DNA of 64,000 nt from CBDCVO01 sp965223085 (GCA_965223085.1 OZ244981.1:1-64000), one strand, 5' to 3'. Numbered from the stretch's first letter, positions 1-8,903 are shown. The notes: a model not told the origin generated them from the letters alone. A program made the numbers and translations.

Positions 1-10
1 TTGGCCGGAT

Positions 11-29
11 AAAAGCCCCCTTTAGGGGG
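11..29 (-). terminator. Probable Rho-independent terminator of the integrase/primase operon
   Basis: Read on the minus strand, five C, a TAAA loop and five G form a perfect stem, followed by CTTTTA. It lies about 160 nt past the integrase stop codon. The T run is short, so termination strength is uncertain. Confidence 0.5.
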
Positions 30-189
30 ACGGGGGGTGATAAACACACGCGCGGAGCGCACCGGATCCACGGCACGGCGCGGAACGGAGTCACCGCCAC
101 GTCGGGCCGACACCGCCCGAGCTGGCGCGCGGCTTGCCGGCTGAGGACGTCCTTTGCATCCGAAGACGCTGCAAGCCGCGTGACAGCGA

Positions 190-1200
190 TCAGGGGTTCT
201 CCTTGGTGTCAGTCTGCTCCCGAGCGGTCAGTTTCGCCGGATGGGTCGCTTCCTGGATCTCAGCGAGTCGTCGGATCGACACGTGCGTATACAGCTGCGT
301 CGCCCGTGGATCGGCGTGACCCAGCATCGCCTGGATATACCGCATCTCCGCACCGTTCTCGAGCATGTGCGTGGCGCAGGCATGCCGAAGTAGATGGCAC
401 GACCCCGGCGCGTCGATACCAGCGTGCTTCATGTACCGCTTCACCTTGTCGCCCAGCTTGCTGTCCCGGAACGGCTCACCGTAGTCGTTCAGGAACAGGG
501 TCTGCGCCTTGATGTCGAGCAGCAGCTCCAGCCGGACGGATTGCAGATAACGCTCCAGCCAGGTCAGCGCACGTTTGCCGATGGGCAGCAAGCGGTCCTT
601 GTTCCCCTTGCCGTGTCGGATGAGCATCGTCGCGCGGGATAGGTTCACGTCCTGCACGCAGAGATTGCACAGCTCCGAGCGTCGCATCCCGGTCGAGTAA
701 AAACATTCGAGCACGGTCCGGTCTCGTATTCCGCCCAGGGTTCGCAAGTCCGGTTGCTGCATCAGGCGTTCTACTTCTTCGATACTCAACACGACCGGTA
801 AGGTCACTGCCTGTTTCACGATGACGAGTTCGCTCGCCGGGTTGTACAAGAGATGATTCTGCTGCGTCAGCCATTTGAAGAACTGCCGGACGCTGACCAG
901 GTAATGATTCTGGCTCGTCGGGCTCAGCGGCTCCCCGTTCGCCTGGCGGTAGTAGTACAGATGCTTCTGGTAACGCTCGAGGATGGGCTTTGTCACGTCC
1001 TGTGGGGTATTGATGTGCCGCTCATCACACCAGCCGACGAACCGTCGGATGTCGCTCTCACGACGATGTAAGGTGCTGTCGCTGTAACCCCGCACCGCCA
1101 TCGCCTCGTTGTATTGCACCAGGTACGGATAGAACCCCGTGTGCTCGATCGCCACCGGCGGCCGCCGGTAGCGCATCTTACGTTTCCGCTTGAGCGCCAC
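190..1200 (-). CDS. Tyrosine recombinase / site-specific integrase (XerC/D-like)
   Basis: A 336-residue phage-integrase-family recombinase that would cut and rejoin DNA through a 3'-phosphotyrosine intermediate. An N-terminal SAM-like core-binding domain spans about residues 25-115 and the catalytic domain about 135-320. The full active-site set is visible: R173 in STGMRRSEL, K199 in HGKGNKDR, H269 and R272 in HLLRH, H295 in LGH, and nucleophile Y304. It starts with GTG 3 nt after the primase stop, so the two genes are probably one transcript. The pairing suggests it serves the mobile element rather than chromosome dimer resolution. No attachment site was identified. Confidence 0.92.
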   Translation of the reverse strand: MALKRKRKMRYRRPPVAIEHTGFYPYLVQYNEAMAVRGYSDSTLHRRESDIRRFVGWCDERHINTPQDVTKPILERYQKHLYYYRQANGEPLSPTSQNHYLVSVRQFFKWLTQQNHLLYNPASELVIVKQAVTLPVVLSIEEVERLMQQPDLRTLGGIRDRTVLECFYSTGMRRSELCNLCVQDVNLSRATMLIRHGKGNKDRLLPIGKRALTWLERYLQSVRLELLLDIKAQTLFLNDYGEPFRDSKLGDKVKRYMKHAGIDAPGSCHLLRHACATHMLENGAEMRYIQAMLGHADPRATQLYTHVSIRRLAEIQEATHPAKLTAREQTDTKENP

Positions 1201-1203
1201 GGC

Positions 1204-4200
1204 TTATTCGGCAGCTAAAAGGGATATCTGTCCGTATGATGCGTCCTGGCCGTTACCCCCAGGAGGTGCTTTTGGTGGGATCTCATCAGCGGTATCGTCC
1301 AACCCCGCATCGGTATTGGGTTTGCGGTCATTTCGCTTGGGCTGACCACCCCCTGACCGACCCCGGACCAGGGGCTGACCGGACCCTGACCATGCACGCT
1401 TCGGCCCTGACCGGTTTCCATCGTAGTCACGTTTCAATGCCTCGGTGTCGATCAACCCGCTCAGATGTGGTCGGTCATTGATGGTACCGCCGTCATAGAC
1501 CAGCTCGTAGACGAAGGACTGCCCGCGACCACCGCGATGCGCGAGCACGTATTCCATCTCGACCAGGCGCGCCAGGTGCACCTTCAAGGCCGTGTCGCTC
1601 CAACTCGTCACCTCGCGGAGTTCTCGGCGGCTAAAGCGGTAATCACTCCGTGTCATCGCGAGTCGCGCGGTGTGTGTCGCGACGTGCGCATCGATGAGCT
1701 GCAACAACCGACGTGTCTGCGGCGGCAGCTCATCCAGCGTCCGACCCAACACCTCGTGTGCCAGGTCATTGGCCAGCGCGATGTCGTCCACCGTGACCTC
1801 GATGTACTCGATCCCGGCGTGGGTCTTCACCTCACGCTGATACTGGTGCAGCAGCGCGATCGTGTCGATCAAGGCCAGGTACTTTTCATGATCGCGCCGC
1901 GTCCGCGTGCGGTCGCTCAGGAACGTCAACTGCTCGGCGTAAGGGTTGACGACGGCCAGCGGTTTCAGCAGTTGTTGCGCGTGCTGATGTAACGTCAACA
2001 GCGCATCGCGCGCAGCGCCGGCCTTTAACCCTTCAAGCGTCCGTTTCTGGCGCTGTAAGCGATGGATGGCTTCGGTCTGTGCCCGGTCCTCGTTCACGCT
2101 CAGCACCAGGCACCGGTTCAGCAGCTCCTCGTCGATATCGATCGCGGTGGTCGTCATCAACAACATCACCGGACCTTCTACCCGGTATTCCTTCGTCACG
2201 AGCTCGCCCGTGGCGTCGTCCTTGCCGGTCGAGGCAATCGTGACCTCACCCTCGCTCTGCAAGAGTTTCAACGCATACGCGGCCTGGGCCGCGCCTGCTT
2301 CCTCCGCAATCGCGAGCACCTTGTATTTCAAGTCTGTCTCGCCCATGTAGAACAAGCTCTGACCCGTCATCGCCGAGTACTGCACCTTCTCCGTCTCCGG
2401 CACGAAGCGCAGCACCGCATCCATCAGCGAGCTCTTGCCTGCCGCGCTTGTCGATTGGATAATGACCGCCAGCGGCTGTTCGAGCTTGCGCGAGACCGCC
2501 GCCAGATAGCCCACCAGGCTGTTCGTTGCCTCGCCCACGATCCCGCAGGCGTTAAAGTCGGCCGTAATTCGAGCCAGGAGGTTCGGGTCTTTGAGTAACG
2601 ACAAAGCCGCGGCAGATTCCGCGTCATTCAACGCCGGCGGTGCGCCAGGTTTGAGCGCCGCGCGCAGGGTCTCGTCCTGTAGCGCTTCGAGCTTCAACAA
2701 GATCTTGCCGAGGTCCGCCTTGATCACGTCTTCGGCCACACCGAGTTCAATCGATGCCTGTTTGATGAAGCTCGCCCGTGGTTTCGATTGGTACAGGTCG
2801 AACGTGTCCACATGCACAACATCATCCTTCGAGACTAGGATATTCACCTTTAGTACGTCGAAGCTGCCGTTTTTGTCGAGACCTCGGACCCGATAGCGCC
2901 GATTGCCGAGTGGGAACACGATCTCGGTGTCAGTTTGTTCTGACTCGGGCAGGTCAGTGCGCGGCGGTTCGGGTAATGGCGATGCCGCTAACGCTGGTAC
3001 TGGCTCCGGCTCCACATCAGCAGCTAAAGGAACAACAGGCCCGGGGACAGGGGTTTCGGTTGCCAGCTTGACGGCAGGTGCCATCGTTTCATTCGGCAAC
3101 GGTTTCGGTTGTCCGTTACCCATCCACTGTGCCGAGCGGATAACGACCCCCAGGCTCTTGGCCGCCGGCGTCACCTGCACGGCATACTCGTTCACGTCCA
3201 TCCCTTTTGGGACCTGTAACCGATAACAGTCGATACCCTCGGCGATGAGCTTTTTCGATAAGGTCTCCGCCGCAGTACCACCGGCCTTGTCGCGATCGTA
3301 AGCAATCAACACCCGCTCGATGTTGTTACCTTTAAACGCCTGCAGATGCTCAGCCGTAAAACCTTCAATCCCGTAGCTCGCCGTCACGTTGCGATAACCC
3401 GCACACCAGAACGTCAGCGCGTCGGTGATCGATTCACAGACGATGATCTCCTCGGTAGCCTCGAACGCCGCGATATTCCACACGCCGCGATGTGGCCCGG
3501 GCAAGTAAAGATGTTTCGGCGTCCCCTGGCGCAGGTTGTCGTTGATCTTGCGGCCGTATATTTCCACCACCTGGCCACCGTCGAACACCGGGAACACCAC
3601 CGAGCCGTTGAAGTGCTCATGCCCCGATGAACGGATGATGCCTAAGTGCTGTAATTGACCACGTAATGCCGCACCCGCTTTGCGGTTCGCCTGTGGCAAA
3701 CGGTAACCCAGGGTCCGGTTCGCGAAGCCGAGCTTGAACGTGTCGATCGCCTCGGCGTCGGCGATACCGCGCTGTTCGAGGTAAGCCAGGGCCTCCGGGC
3801 TCTGCTTCAACGTCTCGTGGTAGTAATCGATGACGTCGCCGAGCAGCTTTGCGTCGTCCGCGGTCGCGGAGACTGGCGCTTTCAGCTTTGGTATTGTCGC
3901 GTGCTTCGGCCGGCGACCATCAGCGGCTAAAGGACGATAGTTGTTTTGTAATAATTCAACCGCGTGCCGGAACGACACACCTTCGGCTTTCATCACCCAG
4001 TCCACCACCGAGCCACCCGTCTGGCACGCACCCAGGCAATGCCACAGATTCTTCTCCGGTGAGATCACCAACGAGGGCTCGCGGTCATCGTGGAAGGGAC
4101 ACAGACCCAGTAAATCCGCGCCGTGGCGCTTGAGGGCAATCCCGGCCGTCTCAGCCAAGCGTTCCAACGAGACCTCACACTTCAATCGCTCGATCACCTC

Positions 4201-4218
4201 GTCCGGTATGCGTGCCAT
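1204..4218 (-). CDS. CHC2 zinc-finger/TOPRIM DNA primase fused to a P-loop ATPase domain
   Basis: A 1004-residue replication-type protein of a mobile element. The N-terminus holds a CHC2 zinc finger (C40, H43, C61, C65). A DnaG-like TOPRIM domain follows, with the acidic residue in VCESITDAL near residue 260 and the DxD-type AYDRDKAGG near 305. A Pro/Glu-rich linker comes next, then a Walker A-like STSAAGKSS near 594 and a C-terminal winged-helix-like part. This start (MARIPDEV) was chosen because GAGGGGG lies just upstream and because the truncated paralogue at 9 kb begins with the same residues; the frame stays open further upstream. The likely role is priming, possibly with helicase-like activity, for element replication. 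No helicase assay family can be assigned from sequence alone. Confidence 0.88.
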   Translation of the reverse strand: MARIPDEVIERLKCEVSLERLAETAGIALKRHGADLLGLCPFHDDREPSLVISPEKNLWHCLGACQTGGSVVDWVMKAEGVSFRHAVELLQNNYRPLAADGRRPKHATIPKLKAPVSATADDAKLLGDVIDYYHETLKQSPEALAYLEQRGIADAEAIDTFKLGFANRTLGYRLPQANRKAGAALRGQLQHLGIIRSSGHEHFNGSVVFPVFDGGQVVEIYGRKINDNLRQGTPKHLYLPGPHRGVWNIAAFEATEEIIVCESITDALTFWCAGYRNVTASYGIEGFTAEHLQAFKGNNIERVLIAYDRDKAGGTAAETLSKKLIAEGIDCYRLQVPKGMDVNEYAVQVTPAAKSLGVVIRSAQWMGNGQPKPLPNETMAPAVKLATETPVPGPVVPLAADVEPEPVPALAASPLPEPPRTDLPESEQTDTEIVFPLGNRRYRVRGLDKNGSFDVLKVNILVSKDDVVHVDTFDLYQSKPRASFIKQASIELGVAEDVIKADLGKILLKLEALQDETLRAALKPGAPPALNDAESAAALSLLKDPNLLARITADFNACGIVGEATNSLVGYLAAVSRKLEQPLAVIIQSTSAAGKSSLMDAVLRFVPETEKVQYSAMTGQSLFYMGETDLKYKVLAIAEEAGAAQAAYALKLLQSEGEVTIASTGKDDATGELVTKEYRVEGPVMLLMTTTAIDIDEELLNRCLVLSVNEDRAQTEAIHRLQRQKRTLEGLKAGAARDALLTLHQHAQQLLKPLAVVNPYAEQLTFLSDRTRTRRDHEKYLALIDTIALLHQYQREVKTHAGIEYIEVTVDDIALANDLAHEVLGRTLDELPPQTRRLLQLIDAHVATHTARLAMTRSDYRFSRRELREVTSWSDTALKVHLARLVEMEYVLAHRGGRGQSFVYELVYDGGTINDRPHLSGLIDTEALKRDYDGNRSGPKRAWSGSGQPLVRGRSGGGQPKRNDRKPNTDAGLDDTADEIPPKAPPGGNGQDASYGQISLLAAE

Positions 4219-4237
4219 CAGGTACCCCCTCATATAC

Positions 4238-4266
4238 TTGTCAAGACCATAGATGTGTCTTATTCT
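4238..4266 (+). promoter_or_regulatory. Sigma-70-type promoter for the XRE regulator
   Basis: TTGTCA (4238-4243) and TATTCT (4261-4266) are separated by 17 nt and lie about 50 nt before the regulator start. A TTGACA on the opposite strand (4283-4288) may serve the primase, so the 100-bp gap is a compact divergent control region. The regulator probably acts here. Confidence 0.5.
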
Positions 4267-4316
4267 AGTACATATCCATGTTCTTTTGTCAAACAGCCTT
4301 GTATACCGGGGGTAGC

Positions 4317-4703
4317 ATGATGGCCAACGCAATGACGATATACCTGACCATGAGCCTACCCACACGACTGATCGCCCTGCGTAAGGAACGAGGCCTGACC
4401 CAACAGCAGATGGCGGATTCCATCGGGATCCACGTCAACAGCCTGAAGAAGTACGAGTCCGGCCATGCACAGCCGTCGCTGGATGTACTCAAGAAGATCG
4501 CCCTGGCGTTAAACGTCAGTACCGACTTCTTGCTATTCGACGAACATGAACGTGATCCCAGCGACGAGTTGGCACTTCAGTTCGAGGCGGTCAGCCAACT
4601 GCCCGGCGACGAACAGCGAGTCGTGATAGAGGTTATGGAAAGCCTGATCATCAAGTACCAGGCCCGGCGATGGGACACCGCCAGAACAGCCACCGCCAAG
4701 TGA
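4317..4703 (+). CDS. XRE-family HTH transcriptional regulator
   Basis: A small repressor-like protein of about 128 residues from this start. A helix-turn-helix of the Cro/cI type covers LIALRKERGLTQQQMADSIG and the following recognition helix. The C-terminal tail (PGDEQRVVIEVMESLI) is typical of element-borne XRE repressors. ATG 4317 follows GGGGG with a good spacing; ATG 4320 and 4350 are also possible. It is divergent from the primase/integrase pair and lies 33 nt before the antitoxin gene. The likely role is repression of the primase operon and possibly its own. A paralogue sits at 9178-9597 beside a broken copy of the same primase. Confidence 0.85.
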   Translation: MMANAMTIYLTMSLPTRLIALRKERGLTQQQMADSIGIHVNSLKKYESGHAQPSLDVLKKIALALNVSTDFLLFDEHERDPSDELALQFEAVSQLPGDEQRVVIEVMESLIIKYQARRWDTARTATAK

Positions 4704-4735
4704 AACGTTAAACGTAAACGACGGAGAACCCGACC

Positions 4736-4921
4736 ATGCCAAGCGCCAAAGACGCCGCCCGGCAGATCATCGATCACTTGCCGGATCAGGCCACCTGGGA
4801 TGACATCATGTACGAGCTGTATGTGAAGCAGAAGATCGAGACTGGTTTAAAGGCCGCCGATGAGGGCCGTACTGTTTCGCACGAGGAAGCCAAACGGCGA
4901 CTGCTCGGCGATGGCGCTTGA
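4736..4921 (+). CDS. ParD/RelB-like antitoxin of a type II toxin-antitoxin pair
   Basis: A 61-residue acidic/basic protein whose stop codon overlaps the downstream ParE-like toxin by 11 nt, the usual antitoxin-toxin arrangement. It contains IIDHLPDQATWDDIMYELYVK and a SHEEAKRRL tail, as in many short antitoxins paired with RelE/ParE toxins. GGAGAA lies upstream of the ATG. Its toxin is disrupted by an IS66 element, so the antitoxin now probably has no active partner at this locus. The exact antitoxin family is inferred from context and short motifs. Confidence 0.75.
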   Translation: MPSAKDAARQIIDHLPDQATWDDIMYELYVKQKIETGLKAADEGRTVSHEEAKRRLLGDGA

Positions 4922-5127
4922 ATGGACCGATCCGGCGCTCGATGACCTGGAGGACATCCGCGACCACATCGGCAAGGATTCGCCGTATTACGCAAGGCGG
5001 TTCATCGAGCGCATCTTCGATGCCGCCGCGGCGTTGCACGACCAGCCCCAGATGGGACGCTTGGTTCCAGAGGCCGACCGACAGGATGTGCGGGAACTAA
5101 TTTTCCGGAGTTACCGGATCATCTACC

Positions 5128-5135
5128 GATTAAAT
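5128..5135. repeat. Left target-site duplication of the IS66 element
   Basis: GATTAAAT immediately precedes the left inverted repeat (5128-5135) and is repeated exactly right after the right inverted repeat (7541-7548). Eight base pairs is the standard IS66 duplication length. Confidence 0.95.
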
Positions 5136-5195
5136 GTAAGCGCCACGTGAACCCCAGGGTTGATTTTTATACAACGCGTGATTTACAAACTGCGG

Positions 5196-6776
5196 TTATT
5201 TCACTGGAAAAATTTCTGCAGAAACACGATGTGGCAGCAGCGATTCGATTGCCTCAACCGATTCGGCTCGCGGTAAGTCGCTAAAAATACGCTGCAAATA
5301 TCGATACGGTTCGAGTCCGTTGGCTTTCGCAGTCTCGATAAGGGAATAGAGATTTGCTGAAGCTTTGACGCCGGCCACCGAATCGCTGAACAGCCATGCT
5401 TTACGGCCCATCACAAACGGCCGGATCGCATTTTCGCAACGGTTGTTGTCGATGTGTAATCGGCCATCATCAAGATAGCGCGTGAGTTTGTCCCAATGCT
5501 TATTGAGATAGCCCAACGCTTTGCCTAACGCCGTTTTCGGTGGCACCTGCGGTAACGTGTTATCGAGCCACGTGCGAAGCTCATCGAGGAGCGACGAAGC
5601 ATGCTCGCGCCGATAGGCATAGCGGTCTTCGGCAGACATGGCCTTCGCTTGTTTCTCCACGCGATAAAGCTTTTGAATGAGCGAGAGTCCCCGCCAGGCA
5701 CGACCGCCGCGCGTTTTTTTACCTTGCGCTTTCACCGCTTCGTCGAACTTGCGCCGCGCGTGTGCCATACAACCCAATGGCACGATGTCATTCGCCGCGA
5801 CGACCGCGTTGTAACCCTCATAGCCATCGGTTTGAAGATACCCTGCGTAATCGGCGAGCAAGTTTGCCGGCACCGAGCCCGCGCGGGTCGGCGAATAATC
5901 GTACAACACCACCTCCGAATCGGGCGGCCCACCGCATTGTACCCAAAGATAAGAGGTGGATTGCGCCGTGCGGCCAGATTCCTTCAGCACCTGAACAGTC
6001 GTTTCGTCCATTTGGATGATGTCATAGGCGAGTAACCGATCACGCATCAGATTAATCAGCGGTTGAACCAATACGCCGGCCTTTATCATCCAACTCGCCA
6101 ACGTCGTGCGCGGAATACTGATGCCGATACGGTTTAAGATCGCTTCCTGGCGATATAACGGCAACCCATCGACGTATTTACACACCGCGACATGCGCCAA
6201 TAAACCCGGTGAGGCCATACTCTTCGGTACCGGTTGCGCCGGCAAGGGCGCGGTTTTAATGCATCGACCGCAATCACACGCATATTGTTTGCGCACATGA
6301 CGAATAACGCGGATCACTGCCGGCACGATATCCAGCTGTTCACAGACTACCTCGCCAATCTCAGCGAGCTGTCGGCCGTCATGTCCGCAAACCCGGTCTG
6401 CCGCCGGCAACTCATGGATCACCTCAACCCGCAGTAACGCGTCCGGTAATGGTTTGCGACCACCCGATTGACGCTGATGTGAAAGGACTTCAATCGCCGG
6501 GCTTTCCTGTTCAACGCGCTCATCGTGTGATGACTCTGTCGCATCGAATAACTTGATCTGATCGGGCGAGACCGCTTCACTGCGTGAAGCAAATCGCTTC
6601 GCCAACGCGACGTTCAATTGTTCTTGTAGGATAACGACCTTTGTGGAGAGTTCGTCGTTGCGTCGTTCAACGTCAACAACTTTAGAACTTAACTGCTCAT
6701 TGCGAGCAGCGTGTTCAACGACCAGCGACTTTAATGCGTCAACATCGTTCGGTAATTGATCGCGTAGCGTCGACAT
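5196..6776 (-). CDS. tnpC: IS66 transposase TnpC (DDE)
   Basis: A 526-residue IS66 transposase. A leucine-zipper-like coiled coil (about residues 10-65, LKSLVVEHAARNEQLSSKVV) is followed by the IS66 zinc-binding region with the CDCGRC cluster, then the catalytic core with the first Asp in IQMDETTVQV. The catalytic Glu is in NNRCENAIRPF, followed by the family's conserved C-terminal GRKAWLFSDS. Length and motif order are typical and no frameshift is seen. It is last in the tnpA-tnpB-tnpC operon. Confidence 0.95.
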   Translation of the reverse strand: MSTLRDQLPNDVDALKSLVVEHAARNEQLSSKVVDVERRNDELSTKVVILQEQLNVALAKRFASRSEAVSPDQIKLFDATESSHDERVEQESPAIEVLSHQRQSGGRKPLPDALLRVEVIHELPAADRVCGHDGRQLAEIGEVVCEQLDIVPAVIRVIRHVRKQYACDCGRCIKTAPLPAQPVPKSMASPGLLAHVAVCKYVDGLPLYRQEAILNRIGISIPRTTLASWMIKAGVLVQPLINLMRDRLLAYDIIQMDETTVQVLKESGRTAQSTSYLWVQCGGPPDSEVVLYDYSPTRAGSVPANLLADYAGYLQTDGYEGYNAVVAANDIVPLGCMAHARRKFDEAVKAQGKKTRGGRAWRGLSLIQKLYRVEKQAKAMSAEDRYAYRREHASSLLDELRTWLDNTLPQVPPKTALGKALGYLNKHWDKLTRYLDDGRLHIDNNRCENAIRPFVMGRKAWLFSDSVAGVKASANLYSLIETAKANGLEPYRYLQRIFSDLPRAESVEAIESLLPHRVSAEIFPVK

Positions 6777-6809
6777 ACAAAAAGTATAAACGATGCGCGA
6801 TCATGTGTC

Positions 6810-7157
6810 CTATCCAACTTGCGAAAAATGTAACGCTTGATGACCTTCAATGTCATGCCCAGACAGTAACCAGTGTAATTGCGCTTCGCTTAACGTGATC
6901 ACCGGTTCTGGCCAACGACGTGGCCAACGGAACTTATCTTGTTCCAATCGCTTGTACCACATCGCAAAACCACTCTTGTCCCAATATAGAATCTTTAGTT
7001 TATTACGACCCTTATTGATGAATACAAACAACGCACCCGAGAACGGCGATAAATCCATCGTTTGCTCAACAATCAGCGACAGCCCGTTGATGGCTTTCCT
7101 GAAGTCTACCGGCTCGCGATGTAAATACACACCGCTAACCGAACGAAACACCTCCAC
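6810..7157 (-). CDS. tnpB: IS66 accessory protein TnpB
   Basis: A 115-residue IS66 Orf2-family protein with the family signature: YLHREPVDFRKAINGLSLIV, FVFINKGRNKLKILYWDKSG and FAMWYKRLEQDKF. It starts with GTG 3 nt after the tnpA stop. It is needed for efficient transposition of IS66 elements, but its biochemical role is not established. Confidence 0.94.
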   Translation of the reverse strand: MEVFRSVSGVYLHREPVDFRKAINGLSLIVEQTMDLSPFSGALFVFINKGRNKLKILYWDKSGFAMWYKRLEQDKFRWPRRWPEPVITLSEAQLHWLLSGHDIEGHQALHFSQVG

Positions 7158-7160
7158 CGT

Positions 7161-7457
7161 CTAGGCTCGCAACGCCTTAATCACTTCAGCGACTCGAACG
7201 CCTGGTATCTCTGTCGGAAAACGCACCACCACATCACCCAGCTCAACCGTAATCGCACCTAACGATTGAGGCGACGACACGCCAACCGGATGAAAAGATG
7301 TCGCACCCGCGTTCGATTCACCCATCAGTTCTTGCCGACGGACACTAAAATACTTCGCATCTACTCCGCGTTCACGGCAGAATGCAGCCGCCGTTTGGCC
7401 ACTGCTCGCATGTGCCTCGATTAACGATAACCACTCTGATTTTGTTCGCTTTGTCAT
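7161..7457 (-). CDS. tnpA: IS66 accessory protein TnpA
   Basis: About 98 residues from ATG 7457, which has AGAGGA at a good distance; the frame is open for 11 more codons upstream. It holds the TnpA-type helix-turn-helix (WLSLIEAHASSGQTAAAFCRERGVDAKYFSVRRQEL) and a C-terminal segment ending in VAEVIKALRA. First gene of the IS66 operon. Confidence 0.92.
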   Translation of the reverse strand: MTKRTKSEWLSLIEAHASSGQTAAAFCRERGVDAKYFSVRRQELMGESNAGATSFHPVGVSSPQSLGAITVELGDVVVRFPTEIPGVRVAEVIKALRA

Positions 7458-7540
7458 CTGCCATTCCTCTCTTGCGGGAAAACAGATCACCTTACCGAAT
7501 TATATATCCAAGCATAGCGCGTCGTTTACGGGGCGCTTAC

Positions 7541-7548
7541 GATTAAAT
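7541..7548. repeat. Right target-site duplication of the IS66 element
   Basis: GATTAAAT, identical to 5128-5135. It marks the resumption of the interrupted toxin gene. Confidence 0.95.
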
Positions 7549-7741
7549 TCTAACCGCGTGCAGATCATCGCCGTCATCCACGGCAGCCGCAACCTCGCGG
7601 CTAAAGAAGCAAAACCGTGGGATGTCGTTTGAACAATAATCCCCGCAGCGCGGGACTCGGGCCGGATGTGCGCTGTTAGATAGATCTGTCCCGATTATTT
7701 ATGCACGTGGTATGCGAATGCTGTATCGGGTGCGTGAATTT

Positions 7742-8113
7742 CTAGGTCGCTAAGGCAAACATAAAACAACCATACCCGTAGATAAACCACAGAAACGTTA
7801 TCGCGCTTCCGAGTATCACTCGATGTGCCGGGAAAGGGTCCGTTCTAATCATCCATACGATCAGTCCGATCACAATAGCCGTTGGCAATATAGTTAAAAC
7901 GCTCTCCGATACCGACAAGAATGGCGCAAAAATAGAGAGGAATGTCATCATTGCAATCCCGATTATTTTATCCATAACCGGCTCGCCGGGTTTGCCGTAC
8001 ATGAGCGCAAGGATTGTCACTATCGCTACTACAACGAACAGCGAACGAAGTACGCCCGTTCCGATTCCAGCTTTATCGATCGAACGACGTTGAGGACTGG
8101 TGTCTCGCTCCAT
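7742..8113 (-). CDS. Hypothetical polytopic membrane protein beside an orphan Rhs tip
   Basis: A 123-residue protein with three to four hydrophobic segments (for example LRSLFVVVAIVTILALMY and VLTILPTAIVIGLIVWMI). The ATG lies 1 nt past the stop of the Rhs tip fragment on the same strand, the position usually held by an immunity or accessory gene of an Rhs tip. No family was recognised, and an immunity role is inference from position alone. Confidence 0.6.
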   Translation of the reverse strand: MERDTSPQRRSIDKAGIGTGVLRSLFVVVAIVTILALMYGKPGEPVMDKIIGIAMMTFLSIFAPFLSVSESVLTILPTAIVIGLIVWMIRTDPFPAHRVILGSAITFLWFIYGYGCFMFALAT

Positions 8114-8114
8114 T

Positions 8115-8543
8115 CTATCGCGCCGGTTTTTTTAGTCGTGCTCGCACCGACGCTTTGAATGCTGGGACGTTGTTTAGTGGACCGCCAGGGTCTTTAAATC
8201 CATGGTCAATGAATTCCCACCACTCATATGAATCTGGGGTGCCTTGGCACACCGCCCACGGGTGATTATCATCGACGAGGTTATCGAATTCATCGTAAAC
8301 ACATTCCCCGATCGGGTCGCATGGAGTTGCTGGCCGATCCTCTTTAAAAACCCGATATCCGCAATGAAACCAAGCGGACCCCTTGTCGCCCGTCCATCTC
8401 GGGTCGCCTGGACTTGGTGGAAATAGTGGGCACTCTGCTGTCAACCCAAAACGATCGATAAATCGTAGCGGGTTATTAAGCACGTACGCGTAAGTATTAA
8501 TTCCCCCGTCCAACCCAATCGGATCAGACTGGAGATATCTACG
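8115..8543 (-). pseudogene. Orphan Rhs C-terminal tip (core remnant plus variable domain)
   Basis: In frame from 8543 the sequence reads RRYLQSDPIGLDGGINTYAY, then VLNNPLRFIDRFGL, the end of the Rhs core, followed by an unfamiliar Trp/Cys-containing tip of about 105 residues (PLFPPSPGDPRW to ARLKKPAR). A TAG at 8544-8546 separates it in the same frame from the upstream small ORF, so no full Rhs body is attached. The same core motif occurs in the intact Rhs protein at 11.8 kb. It is best read as a displaced alternative tip left by recombination. The TTG at 8513 could still allow translation of a 132-residue product. Confidence 0.75.
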
Positions 8544-8792
8544 CTACCTTTCAGGCGTGTGATCGCTACCTGGAAGCTCGACGTCGCTGGTCTTTCCATC
8601 AAAGAGTATCGCATCAGGAGGCACAGTATTAGCGGCTCGATGAATCCAGGTGAGAAGCACAACTTCCACCAAGACTGACTTTATCAAAACGATGGTACAA
8701 ATCTTCGCCATTCCAGTTTCCGGAAATGCGAATCTACCGGCTACCATAGCGAGAGCTGCCAAACCGAAAACTAAAATTGTAATTAGGATCAT
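8544..8792 (-). CDS. Hypothetical small membrane protein upstream of the Rhs tip
   Basis: An 82-residue ORF with two hydrophobic stretches (ILITILVFGLAALAMVAG and TIVLIKSVLVEVVLLTWI). Its last codons run into the Rhs core remnant in the same frame, so its true C-terminus may have been replaced by recombination. It could be the partner of an earlier, lost tip. A weak AGG precedes the ATG. Confidence 0.4.
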   Translation of the reverse strand: MILITILVFGLAALAMVAGRFAFPETGMAKICTIVLIKSVLVEVVLLTWIHRAANTVPPDAILFDGKTSDVELPGSDHTPER

Positions 8793-8903
8793 TGAGACCT
8801 ATTCACAAAGATCGCAGGCCTGCTGGATGATGGGATCATCTAGCAACTCTTTGTATTTTCACCGCACCCCGAAAAAATAAACCTGACACCTTTATTCCAT
8901 ATT

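Larger units (their letters stand above)
5136..7540 (-). mobile_element. Complete IS66-family insertion sequence
   Basis: A 2405-bp element with terminal inverted repeats that begin GTAAGCGCC at both ends (5136-5155 and the complement of 7521-7540; about 16 of 20 positions match). It carries the three usual genes, tnpA, tnpB and tnpC, in order on the minus strand. A perfect 8-bp target duplication flanks it. All three frames are open, so it appears recently inserted and possibly active. Confidence 0.95.
4911..7632 (+). pseudogene. parE: RelE/ParE-family toxin gene split by IS66
   Basis: The 5' part (4911-5135) encodes MALEWTDPALDDLEDI through RRFIERIFDAAAALHDQPQMGRLVPE and stops four codons into the IS, at 5150. 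When the IS and one copy of the 8-bp duplication are removed, the frame continues from 7549 with SNRVQIIAVIHGSRNLA and ends at TGA 7632. That gives a normal-length toxin of 102 residues with the family's C-terminal VIHGxR strand. The insertion therefore removes about the last 28 residues. The ATG overlaps the antitoxin stop. The family normally inhibits gyrase (ParE) or cleaves mRNA (RelE); the DDLEDIRDHI opening favours ParE. Confidence 0.88.

Noticed and set aside
1465..3630. Multiple 70-178-codon plus-strand ORFs opposite the primase gene
   Set aside because: Antisense shadows of a well-supported CDS with clear zinc-finger and TOPRIM motifs.
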